Below, in pieces: positions 1-10,144 of a stretch of DNA of 64,000 nt (its first letter is position 1; every line of letters starts with the position of its first letter). This DNA comes from Metaphire vulgaris. Lineage: Eukaryota; Annelida; Clitellata; Crassiclitellata; Megascolecidae. The notes beneath the pieces were generated by a model. That model saw only the letters and a program-made list of their open reading frames with translations, did not search any database and was not told the origin of the DNA. Location of the stretch: positions 10,070,725 through 10,134,724 of the forward strand of contig CM030837.1 in the NCBI GenBank assembly GCA_018105865.1, given 5' to 3'. The translations under genes and the position numbers were made by a program.

Positions 1-990
1 TCTGCATTCTCATCAATCTCTGCTTGGATGTCATCTAATCTCCTCGCTCTTAACCCTTCTAAGACAGAGTTTCTTTTAATTGGACTACCCCAACAACTCA
101 AAAAAATTGACAACCCTAAACTAGTTTTGGCTTCTGACACCACAATAATCCCTGTTCCAACTGATAGAAATCTAAGATTCAAATTTGATTCTTTTCTAAA
201 CTTAGAATCACAAATTTCCCAACTATCAAAAGCCTGCCATGTTCATATTCGTGGCCTTCGCCGCCTACGTCCTTGCCTAGATACTAAAACTGCCTCCACA
301 ATTGCCACCTCAATAGTCCACTCCAAATTAGATTATTGTAACTCCCTCTACTATAACCTTCCCAAAGCCTCTATCAACAAATTGCAATCAATACAAAATG
401 CACTTGCTCGTGCTGTTACTAAGTCTCCCATATTTCACCCATAGTGAAATCATTACATTGGCTTAAAATAACTGAACGTATCCAATATAAGATAATGACA
501 CTTACACATAGCTCACTTGAGTCATCAAAACCTGTCTACCTTAGATCACTATTAACCCCTCAGCCTCCTCGACCTATTTCATCATCTTACCTCACTCTGT
601 CACGCCCACTCAATCAGTCATCCCTGAAAATTTGCAACCGTGCCTTCTCATACGCCTCACCTGAACTTTGGAACTCGATCCCAGCTTCCCTCCGCAGACT
701 TGGACACTTTCAAACAAAAAATATGATTCCTCATTTCCTATAATTCCCGCATTATCTCCTCAAGTCTTCAGGTTTAAGCTTAAATCCTTCCTTTTTCTAA
801 AATCATATCCTCCATAGCTGTAACAACCTAGCCTCACTGCCCTTTGGACGTTGACTATTGCCTGGCTGATAACATACCTTTCCCCATAGCTATTTTAAGA
901 GAGGCTGAGCGCCTAAGAATAAGCAGCTACTGTTGTGCTGTTTCCCAAGGCGCTATAGAAATCCACGAGATTTTACTTTACTTTACTTAT
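1..990 (+). mobile_element. CR1/L2-type LINE, family A, 3' portion
   Basis: Copy of a non-LTR retrotransposon cut off by the window edge. Two open frames, 28-444 and 444-743, hold the region downstream of the RT palm: SKTEFLLIGLPQQLKK, SKLDYCNSLYYNLPK, SLHWLKITERIQYK and AFSYASPELWNSIP. The frame changes near 440, so the copy is dead. The 3' untranslated part (about 750-985) is nearly identical to those at 19945, 28170, 47338 and 51870 and ends in a short ACTT-type repeat after GCGCTATAGAAATCCACGAG. These blocks are typical of the CR1/L2 supergroup; the exact clade is an inference. The element abuts the truncated LTR that starts at 991. Confidence 0.85.
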
Positions 991-1129
991 TTGAGTCTTT
1001 ACTCTTTATCTATCGACGTACGGACAACGAGTGTCTGCCTTCAGCTATACTACAGTTCAGCGTCCTAGTTAGTGTTCGTCTATTGGATGGTAGGCGGGGC
1101 TTGTCTACTTAGGATGCCATCACGTGACA
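991..1129 (-). repeat. 3' LTR, truncated
   Basis: Matches 5733-5865 with an extra 7 bases near 1001. Its outer edge on the minus strand is TGTCACGTGATGG at 1129. The last 84 bp of the LTR are missing where the ACTT tail of the preceding LINE abuts, so it was truncated by that insertion or by recombination. Confidence 0.75.
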
Positions 1130-1150
1130 TCTTCTCTTACTTTTTTAAAG
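1130..1150 (-). promoter_or_regulatory. polypurine tract of LTR retrotransposon
   Basis: Read on the minus strand this is a run of purines (AAAAAAGTAAGAGAAGA) directly against the TG of the 3' LTR, the position where plus-strand DNA synthesis is primed in LTR retroelements. Short T-containing interruptions lie upstream of it. Confidence 0.6.
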
Positions 1151-1438
1151 CTAAAAATCTAAAAACCTAGATTCTAAAAAGTCCACAGAAAACTGCAAGC
1201 CTACAATGTCATTGTTTTCTATATTTAAAGTTTGCTTGGAGTTTTCTATCGCAAAAGTCTCTATAGAGCTTTATGGCTATTCTGCTTCTAGTCAGCTCTA
1301 AAGGGGTCTGCTCAGTTAATTAGTGCTTTCGGGCGATGGTTGTCGATGGCAATCGTCGGCTTCCAGCAGTTCAGACTAGACACAGATATTTCTTCGGCTG
1401 ATTCGATCTGTCTCAGTCTGTCTCAGTCTCTGTGTTTC

Positions 1439-2280
1439 TTAGTCTGACTCTGTCTCAGTCTGTCTCAGTCTCAGTCTCTGTCTTTTTCTTTTCCATCGAG
1501 TATGCTTCTGCTTGAATTTAATCCACTTGAATGTCGGTCTCTCTGTATGCTTGGTTCTCCTTGACGCATCGGTGGTGCGGAGGGGTGAATCACGTCTTCC
1601 TCCTCTTCTCTTGAAATCGTTTCGAGCCGGTGTCAGCTTGTCCGAATAAACGCCTTTGAAAACGAACTTCCACACGGCGGAGGGGTCGACATTAAAGGTC
1701 ATATCGGGCGGCGGTGGGAGAGGGGAGGCAATTTTCACTCTCAGATCGGCCTCGGCAGATGTTCGGAGTCGAATTCTTTCGGGTACACCTGTCTCGATCG
1801 AAAACAGGGTGTGTGGGAGAGTCAGTCTCCGATATCAGCTCGTTCAAGCAGAAGTCCCTGGCTCGTTCGTAGAATCCAGTGAATCCTTCAGGCGTAAATA
1901 ATTATAGTTCCCGACTTCAAGTGTCATCGGCTATAGTGCGGAGGAGTACTGTAGTTGATCGTCTGGAATGCAGAGGCGGTCATCTGAATAGCGTCCATCT
2001 GTGATTCGCTCTCCGACGGTAGAGGGCATTGCAGCTCGCATTTTAGTGTTCGTAAAATCGCCTGTTTTCTCATTTATTCCTTCATCGTCCGCTGCTTCTT
2101 CTCCTTCTCTTGCTTCTGCTGCTTCAATCAGTTCGGAGGTGGGGGGTGAATCCACCAACGGCTTGGCTAGGCTCCGATCATCAACTGTGTGCTGGAGCGG
2201 GGAGGGCGAATTCGCATCGTCCCTTCCGTGTCTTCCTTTCTCACGACCTCAGGTTCAACGGCCCTGGTTGGTGAGACAGA
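1439..2280 (-). pseudogene. unrecognised GC-rich internal region of the LTR element
   Basis: Between the 3' LTR and the first nested element there is GC-rich sequence with minus-strand open frames 1439-1738 (basic C-terminus rich in R, K and T) and 1931-2158 (acidic, rich in E, D and A). Composition matches the gag region at 4900-5640 and differs from the AT-rich LINEs, so I read it as the 3' part of the element. I could not recognise integrase, RNase H or envelope motifs. The plus-strand open frame 2001-2438 over the same bases is serine-rich and looks like a shadow frame. It could also be an unrelated insertion. Confidence 0.35.
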
Positions 2281-2410
2281 CATGGGTCAGTTACGTTTTA
2301 AGCAATTACAATTATATTACAATTATACGGATTTTTGTCAATTACAATTACAATTGCAGCCAATTACATTGGGATCAATTACATTTACTTTTAATTCCTC
2401 TTTCTGCTTC
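2281..2410 (+). repeat. CAATTA-rich low-complexity sequence
   Basis: Repeated CAATTACA/CAATTATA words between 2310 and 2400. No reading frame or terminal repeats can be tied to it; such words are common in subterminal regions of hAT elements, but no hAT end is seen here. Confidence 0.5.
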
Positions 2411-2739
2411 TTTTAATAAACTTAAGTGTCTAAAATAATTAATTAACATAAATTAGTTCAACAAAGTCATATGCTACGGCCTATTTCAAAAAAACCGTAA
2501 CACAAAGTTTCACAAACCTGCAAATGAGTCAACAAATTCGAAGTAACCTTTTTCGAGCATGACACTAATTCACCACACAATTCACTTTAACATTTGCATT
2601 GGAAACAGCATTATTAAAGTCATGAGACTTTTCGGAATAATTCCATATTACTCCTGTTTGATATACGCTCATCTTTACTGGCATTAAACTTTCATTCACA
2701 AAAAGCGCAGCCGCAGAACACAGGAAGTAGACAAATGCG

Positions 2740-2926
2740 AGAAGACCCATTTATTGCAATGGTTGATAAATCGCTGAACATGAAACCATTTGTTGGGGGC
2801 AGAAGATGTCAATAGATTTAAGTAAAATTTCACATGGTAAATGAGTAATACCAATGGCAAATTTTTACATAAACATACTCAAGAAAAAACGGTTCATTAC
2901 GTTCACTCCACCCTAGTATACAGTTG
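2740..2926 (-). mobile_element. end of the unassigned DNA transposon family of 17319-19710
   Basis: Read in reverse complement, this stretch follows the left end of the 17319-19710 element for about 190 bp. Shared features are the GGAGTGAACGTAATG start block, TTACTCATTTACCATGTGAA, GACATCTTCTGCCCCCAACA and CATTGCAATAAATGGGTCTT. The terminus at 2926 (CCCTAGTATACAGT on plus) is slightly changed from CCCTACTGTACAGT. Sequence from 2420 to 2740 may be internal to this copy but shows no transposase similarity that I can see. The L2-type LINE at 2928 begins immediately afterwards. Confidence 0.7.
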
Positions 2927-2927
2927 C

Positions 2928-4205
2928 ACGAAGGTTGGAGAACCATCTCTCGTTAAATTCTCTTTGTACACCTCTTCAATCGGCATATCGTAAGCTTCAT
3001 TCCACAGAAACAGCTCTTCTTACTGTTCAAAATAGCATCATAACCGCTATGGATCAGGGTAAAGTCACTGCTCTTGTCCTCCTGGATCTCACCGCTGCAT
3101 TTGACACGGTGAACCACTCGATACTCATTCACCGGCTCGAAAACTGGTTTGGCATTACCGGTGCTGCACTAAATTTGTTCAAGTCTTATCTTCAAAATCG
3201 TATGCAATCTGTGTGTGTCAAGAACTGCATGTCAGAATCTAGAAAGCTTGATTGCGGTGTCCCACAAGGCTCTGTTTTAGGACCTCTTCTTTTTACACTC
3301 TACACTGCCCCTCAGTCACCTTCTCACCATGCAAAATGCTGCTTATCATTTGTACGCAGACGATACCCAAATTTTCCTGAGTTTCGACCAACCATCTACC
3401 TTACCATCCCTGGAACGTCTGTCAAGCATTCTGGCTTCTGTGCACACTTGGATGAATAAAAACAAACTCCTCCTAAATCCAGGAAAAACCCAATTTCTAC
3501 TGATAGGAACACCACCTCAGCTTAAGAAGATTGACTTGTCAACAACATGTCTTTCCTTTGGCACTTCACTGATTCATCCCTCTCAGTCTGCTCGAAATCT
3601 TGGAGTTATTTTTGATAATCACCTCTCATTCTCAGAACACATTGCCTTCGTCTGCCGTTCTGCTCACTATAACATACGAGATGTAAGGAGGATTAGACAC
3701 CTCATCCCTTCCTCTGCACTTATTCCTCTGGCCAACGCTTTGGTATCGAGTCGTCTCGACTATTGCAATTCACTGTATACTGGTATTTCAAAATCTGACT
3801 TAATCCGCCTGCAAAGGATTCAAAATTCATTAATTCATTAGCCACTGGAACTGCCAAATATGAGCACATCACACCGATCCTAAAATCACTTCATTGGCTA
3901 CCTGTCAAACAAAGAATTGTATTCAAGATAAGTCTCACTGTGCATAAGACGCTCCACACAAATCAGCCAATGTATCTCCGATCGTTACTGACTGCTCAAG
4001 ACAACCAGCACTCAATGAGGTCATCTGATGCTACTACTCTTTACATACACTATAGCAGGACTACTACTGTAAAACGTGCTTTTTCTGCTACCGGACCCAG
4101 ACTTTGGAATTCTCTGCCGGTACTGGTCCGCCAAACTGATTGTCTTACTACCTTCAGGTCTAGACTTAAAACACATCTATTCCTGACTGCATATCCGCCT
4201 TAACC
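2928..4205 (+). pseudogene. L2-type LINE reverse transcriptase (family C), frameshifted
   Basis: 5'-truncated retrotransposon in three frames. 2935-3310 encodes RT fingers and palm: SAYRKLHSTETALL, LLDLTAAFDTVNHS (catalytic D) and CGVPQGSVLGPLLF. 3329-3841 encodes YADDTQIFL (catalytic DD), NKLLLNPGKTQFLLIG and SRLDYCNSLYTG. 3850-4203 encodes LKSLHWLPVKQRI, AFSATGPRLWNSLP and a C-terminal RLKTHLFLTAYPP. The frame shifts between the PQG and YADD blocks, and a stop separates the last two parts. It lies inside the LTR element, so it is the later insertion. No target duplication was found because its left edge joins another transposon end. Confidence 0.85.
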
Positions 4206-4900
4206 TGGAATCTGGAAGTACGGACTGACCTTTGGATTACAACTTCGATTCACCACGGACAATGATTCACGACTACGATTATTCACTGAAGCGACCATCG
4301 ACTGGTGCAGATGTACTACTATAATGGCGCTAAAGAAGTCTACTACTACAGCAACAATCATTCGCCAAATCTTCTGATGCTTCGAAATCGTTTGTAATAT
4401 CGTCAATTTTTACCGAATAATAATCTCTCATTTCCACTGAATGAGTTGCAAAATTTCTCAGAAATGCTTGTTTCAGAATCGTCTATTTCCTCGTCTGCTT
4501 GATCAAGCATAGATTCGCTTCCGACATTCGTCGTTGATTCCTTGTTGAGCATCAGTCTCACACATTCTTCATTCCCAAATTCTGTGTTATCTTTGAATAA
4601 TTCCACAACTGCTATGATAATCTCATCTTCCTCGTCATCATCGTCTGCATTTGCATATTCAAGTAATATCGCATTTCCATAGAATAAATTACAAAAATCT
4701 TCAGAATTGTCTGCTTCAGAATTTAATTTCTCAATGTAAATGCTCTCGGTTGATGCTTTCTCACGGCAAACAACACTCTAGTATGATTCGTGTGACGTCG
4801 ACATACCTCGTTGTCGGAAATTCTTCGCTGAATGGTTCAAGCGCACATTGAGGTCGCTGTCTTCGCTGTCGTCGTTCTGAAGACAGTGTCGGTTACTTCG
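4206..4900 (-). other. no recognised gene; acidic minus-strand frame with an internal repeat
   Basis: Minus-strand frames 4403-4606 and around 4640-4720 contain two related segments, ISEKFCNSFSGN and DNSEDFCNLFYGN, separated by an acidic stretch with DDDDEEDE. The duplication suggests a tandemly repeated domain in a degraded coding region. The first 150 bp may be the 3' end of the LINE at 2928. I cannot tell whether the rest belongs to the LTR element or to another insertion. Confidence 0.3.
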
Positions 4901-4904
4901 CGCT

Positions 4905-5583
4905 CGCCTTCGTGGCGGAAATTCTCGTGGCGCCTCCATCTCTTCTAGATGAGTCTGGCGCTGCTTCGGCTCGCTGTCGTAGTGACAGTGGTCATCATCG
5001 CGGCGGCTTTCTTCCGCGTTCTCGGCGGGAATTCATGGGGCAGCTCCTCCATCTTTTCGCTGGCGTCATCGACGCAATGACGTTCGAAAGCTTCTCTTTT
5101 CCTTTTCTCTTCTTTTCCGCTCGAATGCTGGCGCTGACTCGCATCACGGGAGTCTTGGCATCTGAAGACGCTGCGGCTGTCGCTCTGACGACGACGGCGT
5201 TTCTCAGTTCGCTCGCGAGGCGCGAGTGCGCGGCTGAACGCGGGAACTTCTGCTTCTGGCGCAGTAATCGGTCGATCGAACACTTCGGGAATCGTTCCGA
5301 TGCAAGAGTCGTTCGAATGCTTCCAGGATGGCTGTCGGGCTCTCTCGCTGGGCATCTGTCAGGTTCACATCCATGTAGAAAAGGAAAGCGTCTCTTCCTA
5401 GGAAACACAACAGAATCGCGGCCTGTCGAGCCTCGTCTTCACGGTCGATTCCTGCCGCTTTCGAATACTCCTACCATTTCTGTGCGAAATGCCTCCATTC
5501 GCTCGCTAGATCGGGCGCTTCCAGGTTCAGTTCCTCTGGAATTTGAATGTTCGAACGCAAAAGACATTTCGACGCCGTACAGT
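4905..5583 (-). pseudogene. degenerate Gag of LTR retrotransposon
   Basis: Reading the minus strand inward from the primer-binding site gives a gag-like segment: PEELNLEAPDLASEW, HFAQKW, a stop, then EYSKAAGIDREDEARQAAIL and CFLGRDAFLFYMDVNL. This resembles the start of Ty3/gypsy Gag (an 'x-LDLxxxDLAxxWxxFxxxW' pattern followed by 'GxxxxExxxQxAxLL'). The frame then shifts near 5290 and the nucleocapsid end is not clear; a lysine/arginine-rich stretch (5000-5100) is all that remains. The high GC makes long shadow frames on the plus strand (4912-5613), which I do not accept as a gene. Confidence 0.5.
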
Positions 5584-5631
5584 GTTCGAAGCTGTTACGA
5601 TCGAAATTCTTAATCTACTTAATCTACTTAA

Positions 5632-5648
5632 CTAACTTTCTGACACCA
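5632..5648 (-). promoter_or_regulatory. primer-binding site of LTR retrotransposon
   Basis: Immediately inside the 5' LTR on the minus strand: TGGTGTCAGAAAGTTAG. The plus strand therefore reads like a tRNA 3' end, ...TTCTGACACCA, which is how a tRNA-primed PBS looks. Which tRNA is used was not determined. Confidence 0.6.
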
Positions 5649-5865
5649 TGTCGCGTGGTTCATTATATTATACTAATACTAAGACAACACGTATGAAATA
5701 TATTATATAAGTAGATATGTATTCTAGCAATGGTTGAGTCTTTATCTATCGACGTACGAACAACGAGTGTCTGCCTTCAGCTATACTACAGTTAGGCGTC
5801 CTAGTTAGTGTTCGTCTATTGGATGGTAGGCGGGGCTTGTCTACTTAGAATGCCATCACGTGACA
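5649..5865 (-). repeat. 5' LTR, 217 bp
   Basis: Complete LTR bounded by TGTCGCGTGG and CACGTGACA on plus, so it has TG...CA ends with short inverted termini. The inner 133 bp repeat at 991-1129. An AT-rich stretch with TATATTATATAA (about 5697-5708) lies within it. Confidence 0.7.
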
Positions 5866-6355
5866 TTTTTTGCCATGCTTTTTTCCATTTGTAATAAGTA
5901 GTATTCCATGAAATTTTCTATTTTTGATTATTTGTCAAAGTTAAATTTTCGACGTCAACTTCTCTTGACCCCCCACCCTCCTTTCCTGTCCACAACTGTC
6001 AAACTTTTTCAAACCCCCTCCTCTAAATTTTTGACGTAATTAATGGACCTTACACTTCTTCCGTCCTATGTATGCGTATGTCTATGTTTCCGTGTGTTAC
6101 TTATTAATATTTGTTAAATAGAAATTCGATTTTCTCCTATTTTCCCATGTTTGCTGGATTTTAAATGTGGTGGGTATTCTTACTGATGGTATATAGTATC
6201 ATATACAGCTGTAGTGAAATATAAAGTGTGTTCAACTTCTGCACAAGTGCCAACATGTTTTAAAGACTCAACAAGTCATATAAATTAATGCCTTATAGAA
6301 TAATACACCCAGAATCCAAATACTTCCAAAATACTACCTTTTGTATTAGTCAACC
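5866..6355. other. no gene seen; pyrimidine-rich spacer
   Basis: Contains CCCCCCACCCTCC and a following CTTTTTCAAACCCCCTCC block near 5970-6030, then AT-rich sequence. No frame, terminal repeat or RNA-like fold stands out. Confidence 0.5.
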
Positions 6356-6480
6356 GCAGAGATGTGCGGATCGCGGATAGATCCCCGGCGGATCCAGATC
6401 CGCAAGAATTTCATGGATACGCGGACCTCCGTGGATCCGAGTTCAAAAATGGCTGGCGAATGCGGATTATCCGCCGATAA
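6356..6480 (+). mobile_element. left end of a hAT-like element (GCGGATCC-rich)
   Basis: Starts CAGAGATGTGCGGATCGCGG, which fits the hAT terminal pattern CAGxGxTGxxC and resembles the termini of the element at 11512-13194. It is followed by repeated GCGGAT/ATCCGC words. A matching GCGGATCTTCCGCGGATCC-type block lies at 10080-10142, just before the R2-type LINE, so the interval 6356-10142 may be one hAT element stuffed with LINEs. The right terminus itself is missing. Confidence 0.5.
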
Positions 6481-6786
6481 CATAATAACTGGCAACATTT
6501 TGACAATTATGAAAATTTTCGGCTTAAATCAATTGCCGTAGGTGAAGGGTTGGCAGATTAAAATGTTGCCTCATTATTTCGTGTAATGCATTTATTTCAA
6601 GATGTTTCCATTTCAAAATCGAAAATTATCGTCTGATTAATCTATCCACCAATAATCAATAACAATTCTTCGGCCATAGATTAGTTTCCCGTAGATGAAA
6701 GGCGAATAGTTTTATATGTCTAATAAAGACGATTGCGACGAACTGATCAAGAAAATTCAGATTGGAGAATGGAGCGAAAGTGCAGC

Positions 6787-6863
<77 letters not shown>
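6787..6863 (+). repeat. (ATT)n microsatellite
   Basis: About 25 perfect ATT units, directly before the family B LINE at 6868. Long tyrosine- or asparagine-only frames over it are artefacts. Confidence 0.95.
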
Positions 6864-6867
<4 letters not shown>

Positions 6868-7935
6868 GTAACATGGAACGTTGGCTGTGGAGTTCCTGAA
6901 GGGTCAGTACTTGGTCCATTACTTTTTATTCTGTACACGGCTGATCTGAGATCAATTATTGCGGCCTTTGGACTGGCACCCCATAGCTATGCTGATGACA
7001 GTCAGATTTACTCGTCCTGCCTTCCTGGTGATGTGGAGGCGCTTCGGGAACGGTTCATCGAGTGTCTAGTCGCTGTCTCGAAGTGGGCGGAGGAAAATCG
7101 ACTGGCCCTTAACGTGTGAAAAACCGAGTTCCTGTGGGTCAGCACCCCTCGGAGAAGGATGCTGGTGAGTCGCAAACCGTTCGCGATGGGTGATGTTACC
7201 ATTGTCCCCTCCGAGTGCGTGCGGCTGTTGGGGTACTCTTTGATGGGACTCTTTCATTCGAGCCACACGTAAACGATGTGATCAGGCGATGTCACTTTCA
7301 ATTGAGAAGGATCCGATCAGTCCGGCGATATCTGCCTGTATCCGGAGTGGTACACTTGGTCCGGGCCTTGGTGCTAACTAGGATCGACTATTGCAATAGT
7401 GTCCTGTTGGGCCTCCCGGTTAGCAAACTTGATCGGCTGCAGTCTGTTCTGAATCTCTCGGCGAGGATTGTGTTCGGATGTCGCTGGTGCGAACATGTAA
7501 CACCACTTCTCAGGGATCGTCTACATTGGCTCCGAGTCCCTGAGCGGATTGTGTTCAAAAGATGCTGGCTGACGTACAGAGCGCTGCATGACCCGTGCTG
7601 TCCTGAGTACCTTGCCTCTCTTGTAAAGAGACCGCAGGGTAATGACAGGAGATCTTCGCTCCGCTCGAGTCGTGGCGTTAAACTTCACGTTCCTCCCCAT
7701 CCAAGACCGCCAAGTTCGGAGAGAGATTTTACTAGGGGTAATCCTATCTTGTGGAACTCTCTTCCTGATGAGACCACCACGGCTGATACTCCCGAGCATT
7801 TCATCACGAGATTAAAAACGCATCTGTTTAGGTTGGGTTATAGTTGAGATGTTAAAGCGCTTTTGTTGTGGGCCTCAGCCTTGTTACAGCGCTATAGAAA
7901 TTGTCAAGGAATGAATGAATGAATGAATGAACATC
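6868..7935 (+). pseudogene. CR1-type LINE reverse transcriptase (family B), 3' part
   Basis: Begins at the RT block CGVPEGSVLGPLLFILYTAD (PEG in place of PQG), continues with YADDSQIYSS and ENRLALNV, meets a stop at 7120, and resumes in another frame (7215-7847) with RIDYCNSVLLGLP, CEHVTPLLRDRLHWLRVPER, NPILWNSLPDE and a C-terminal RLKTHLFRLGYS. This GC-rich family is distinct from family A and recurs at 28806, 39756 and 48303. The 3' tail is TTACAGCGCTATAGAAATTG followed by (GAAT)n at 7908-7930, so each copy has its own short-repeat tail. Confidence 0.85.
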
Positions 7936-7953
7936 TCCTGTTTATGTCCATGC

Positions 7954-7968
7954 ATGGGTTATTCGATA
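7954..7968 (+). repeat. target-site duplication, left copy
   Basis: ATGGGTTATTCGATA is repeated exactly at 9973-9987 and brackets the RTE1 LINE. Confidence 0.8.
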
Positions 7969-9879
7969 TCAGATAACATCAGATACCTGGAAGCTAGTTG
8001 CAGAAAAAAGGCGATTGAAAAATGCAACCACACCGGTAGAACAACAACAATACAAAAAGATAAAACAAGAGGTACAAAAGAACTTAAGAAAAGACAAAAA
8101 CCAACAAATCAATAGCATCTGCACCGAACTGGAAGAACAAGCAAAAAGAGGAAATAGCAGAGGAACATATGAAAAATTAAAGGATCTGACTAAGAAATTT
8201 GCTCCAAAAATGCTATGTATTAGAGCAAAAAATGGTTTAATGTTATCTGATAAAAAGATGATAGCAGACAGATGGAAGGAATATGGAAATGAATTGTTTG
8301 ATGGAGAAATGGAATATAAAAGCATGGAAGAAATAAACACACATCCAAATAACAATAGGCAAGACTTTGAACCTCCCCTTTGAGATCTGAGGTAGAAGAA
8401 GCTATGAGGAAAACAGCAAACAAAAAAGCAGCAGGGATTGATGATGTCCCTATAGAATTATTAAAACTAGGACAAGATGAAGCAGTTAACATAATTCATA
8501 AATTATGTTGTAAAATATGGCAGGCTGGAGAATGGCCTAATGATTGGCTGAAATCAATATTCATTCCAATACCAAAAAAGGTGATAGGAAAGAATGCACA
8601 AATTATAGATATTGATAGACATTGATAGCACATACAAGCAAAGTCATGCTTCGAGTAATACTGAATAGAATTGACAAAAAGATGGAGGACGAAGTGGCAG
8701 AAGAACAAGCTGGTTTTAGGAAAGGGAGAGGAACTAAAGATCAAATAACCAATCTCAGAATTCTTATTGTAAAAGCAAAAGAATATCAACAACCATTGTA
8801 CATGTGCTTTATAGATTATACAAAAGCCTTTGATTCTATCTCTCATGAAAAGCTCTGGTATGTCATGCTAGATATGGGATTTCCAGCACATCTAGTACAT
8901 CTTCTAATGAATTTGTATAAAAATCAAAAAGGAGCAATAAAAATCAATGACATAATAACAGACTGGTTTAGAATTAGAAAAGGTGTTAGGCAAGGTTGCA
9001 TATTATCACCATTCCTATTTAACATCATATCAGAAATGATAATGAGAAATGCATTAAATGGATGGGTCAAATTATGAGGAAAAACATTCAACAATTTGAG
9101 ATATGCTGATGATATAATCCTAATAACAACATCAGAAGAAGAATTACAGCAACTGGTTGACAGAATAAGTTTGGAAAGCAAAAAATATGGCCTACACCTT
9201 AATGAAACTAAAACAAAAGTAAAGACAACAAATGGAAAGAAAATTAAGATTACTGTTAATGAAAAGAATCTTGAACAGGTGGACAAATTCACATATCTAG
9301 GAGCAATAATCAGCAATAATGGAAATCTTGAAGAAGAAATAAACTCACGATTAGGAAAAGGCAGAGAAGTAATGAGGAGATTAAAACTGTCTGGAAAAGC
9401 AACAAAATCAGCATGAAAAACAAAGGAAGATTAATGGAATGTATGGCATGGAGTGTAGCAACTTATGGATGTGAAAGCTGGACCATCAAAAAGAAAATAA
9501 GACAAAGACTAGATGCCTTCGAAATGTTTTCTCTCAGAACAACGCAAAGAATATCATGGACAGAAAAACAAACAAATGAAGAAGTCATGAAAAAAGCAAA
9601 TACCAAACGAAAATTCTTTAACATCTGCCAAAGACGAAAATTGAGTTATTCTGGTCATGTACAAAGAAACAACAAAGATAGCCTACAGCAAACAATACAA
9701 CAAGGTATCATGCCAGGAAAAAGAAAAAGAGGTCGACCGAACAGAAGATGGGTGGACGACATAGAAGAATGGACTGGAATGGCTATAACAACAGCAATAA
9801 AAGCATCTAAAGAAAGAACTACCTGGAAATGCCTGATTCATGACGTCACCTCATCTTCAACTAATGAAGGAAAGAGGAA

Positions 9880-9972
<93 letters not shown>
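7969..9972 (+). mobile_element. RTE-like LINE (RTE1), 5'-truncated, with 15-bp target duplication
   Basis: AT-rich retrotransposon with broken frames 8015-8383, 8380-8625, 8622-9077, 9096-9416 and 9413-9883. Order: linker (KKFAPKMLCIRAKNG), RT fingers (KAAGIDDVPIELLK), EEQAGFRKGRGTKDQI, CFIDYTKAFDSISHEKLW (catalytic D), GVRQGCILSPFLFN, RYADDIILI (DD), thumb FTYLGAIISNNG, and C-terminal YGCESWTIKK and KRGRPNRRWVDDIEEWTG, as in RTE/BovB-like elements. At least four small frameshifts or stops, but the order is intact. It ends in a (TGA)n tail and is flanked by a perfect 15-bp duplication, the signature of target-primed insertion. The APE endonuclease half is missing. Confidence 0.85.

Positions 9973-9974
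<2 letters not shown>
9881..9974 (+). repeat. (TGA)n microsatellite, LINE tail
   Basis: About 31 TGA units directly after the RTE1 coding end. The same 3' end at 45896-46037 carries a (TGC)n(TGA)n tail, so the repeat is seeded by the element. Confidence 0.95.
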
Positions 9975-9975
<1 letters not shown>

Positions 9976-9987
9976 GGTTATTCGATA
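9973..9987 (+). repeat. target-site duplication, right copy
   Basis: Exact match of ATGGGTTATTCGATA at 7954-7968. Confidence 0.8.
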
Positions 9988-10144
9988 ATTTTACTGCAGT
10001 TGAAGATAATTAAGCATAGTCCGTATGACTTGCAAAAAAGTTGTGGGCAGATATTTGAACAATGGATCTATTAACTATCTGCGGATGCGGATCTTCCGCG
10101 GATCCTGATAGCGGAAATGCTCACGAATGCGGATCTTCCGCAGA

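Larger units (their letters stand above)
991..5865 (-). mobile_element. LTR retrotransposon remnant, minus strand, nested by other elements
   Basis: Two direct repeats of about 135 bp (991-1129 and 5733-5865) bracket 4.6 kb. The right copy is the complete LTR (5649-5865). On the minus strand a primer-binding-like site follows it (TGGTGTCAGAAAG) and a purine tract precedes the other LTR, which fixes the orientation. A broken gag lies just inside the 5' end. No RT, protease or integrase is visible; the middle is occupied by a DNA-transposon end (2740-2926), an L2-type LINE (2928-4203) and unrecognised sequence. The two LTRs differ by about four substitutions and one 7-bp indel over the shared part, so the insertion is not ancient. 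Gag shape suggests Ty3/gypsy-like, but this is inference. Confidence 0.7.

Noticed and set aside
4912..5613. 233-codon plus-strand open frame
   Set aside because: GC-rich shadow of the minus-strand gag region; no motif, and the LTR, PBS and PPT set the strand as minus.
5960..6040. CCCCCCACCCTCC block as a transposon terminus
   Set aside because: Resembles ends seen in some insect DNA elements from memory, but no partner end or duplication is visible.
6733..7119. Open frame fusing poly-tyrosine with RT sequence
   Set aside because: The poly-Y part is the (ATT)n microsatellite; the RT part belongs to the LINE.
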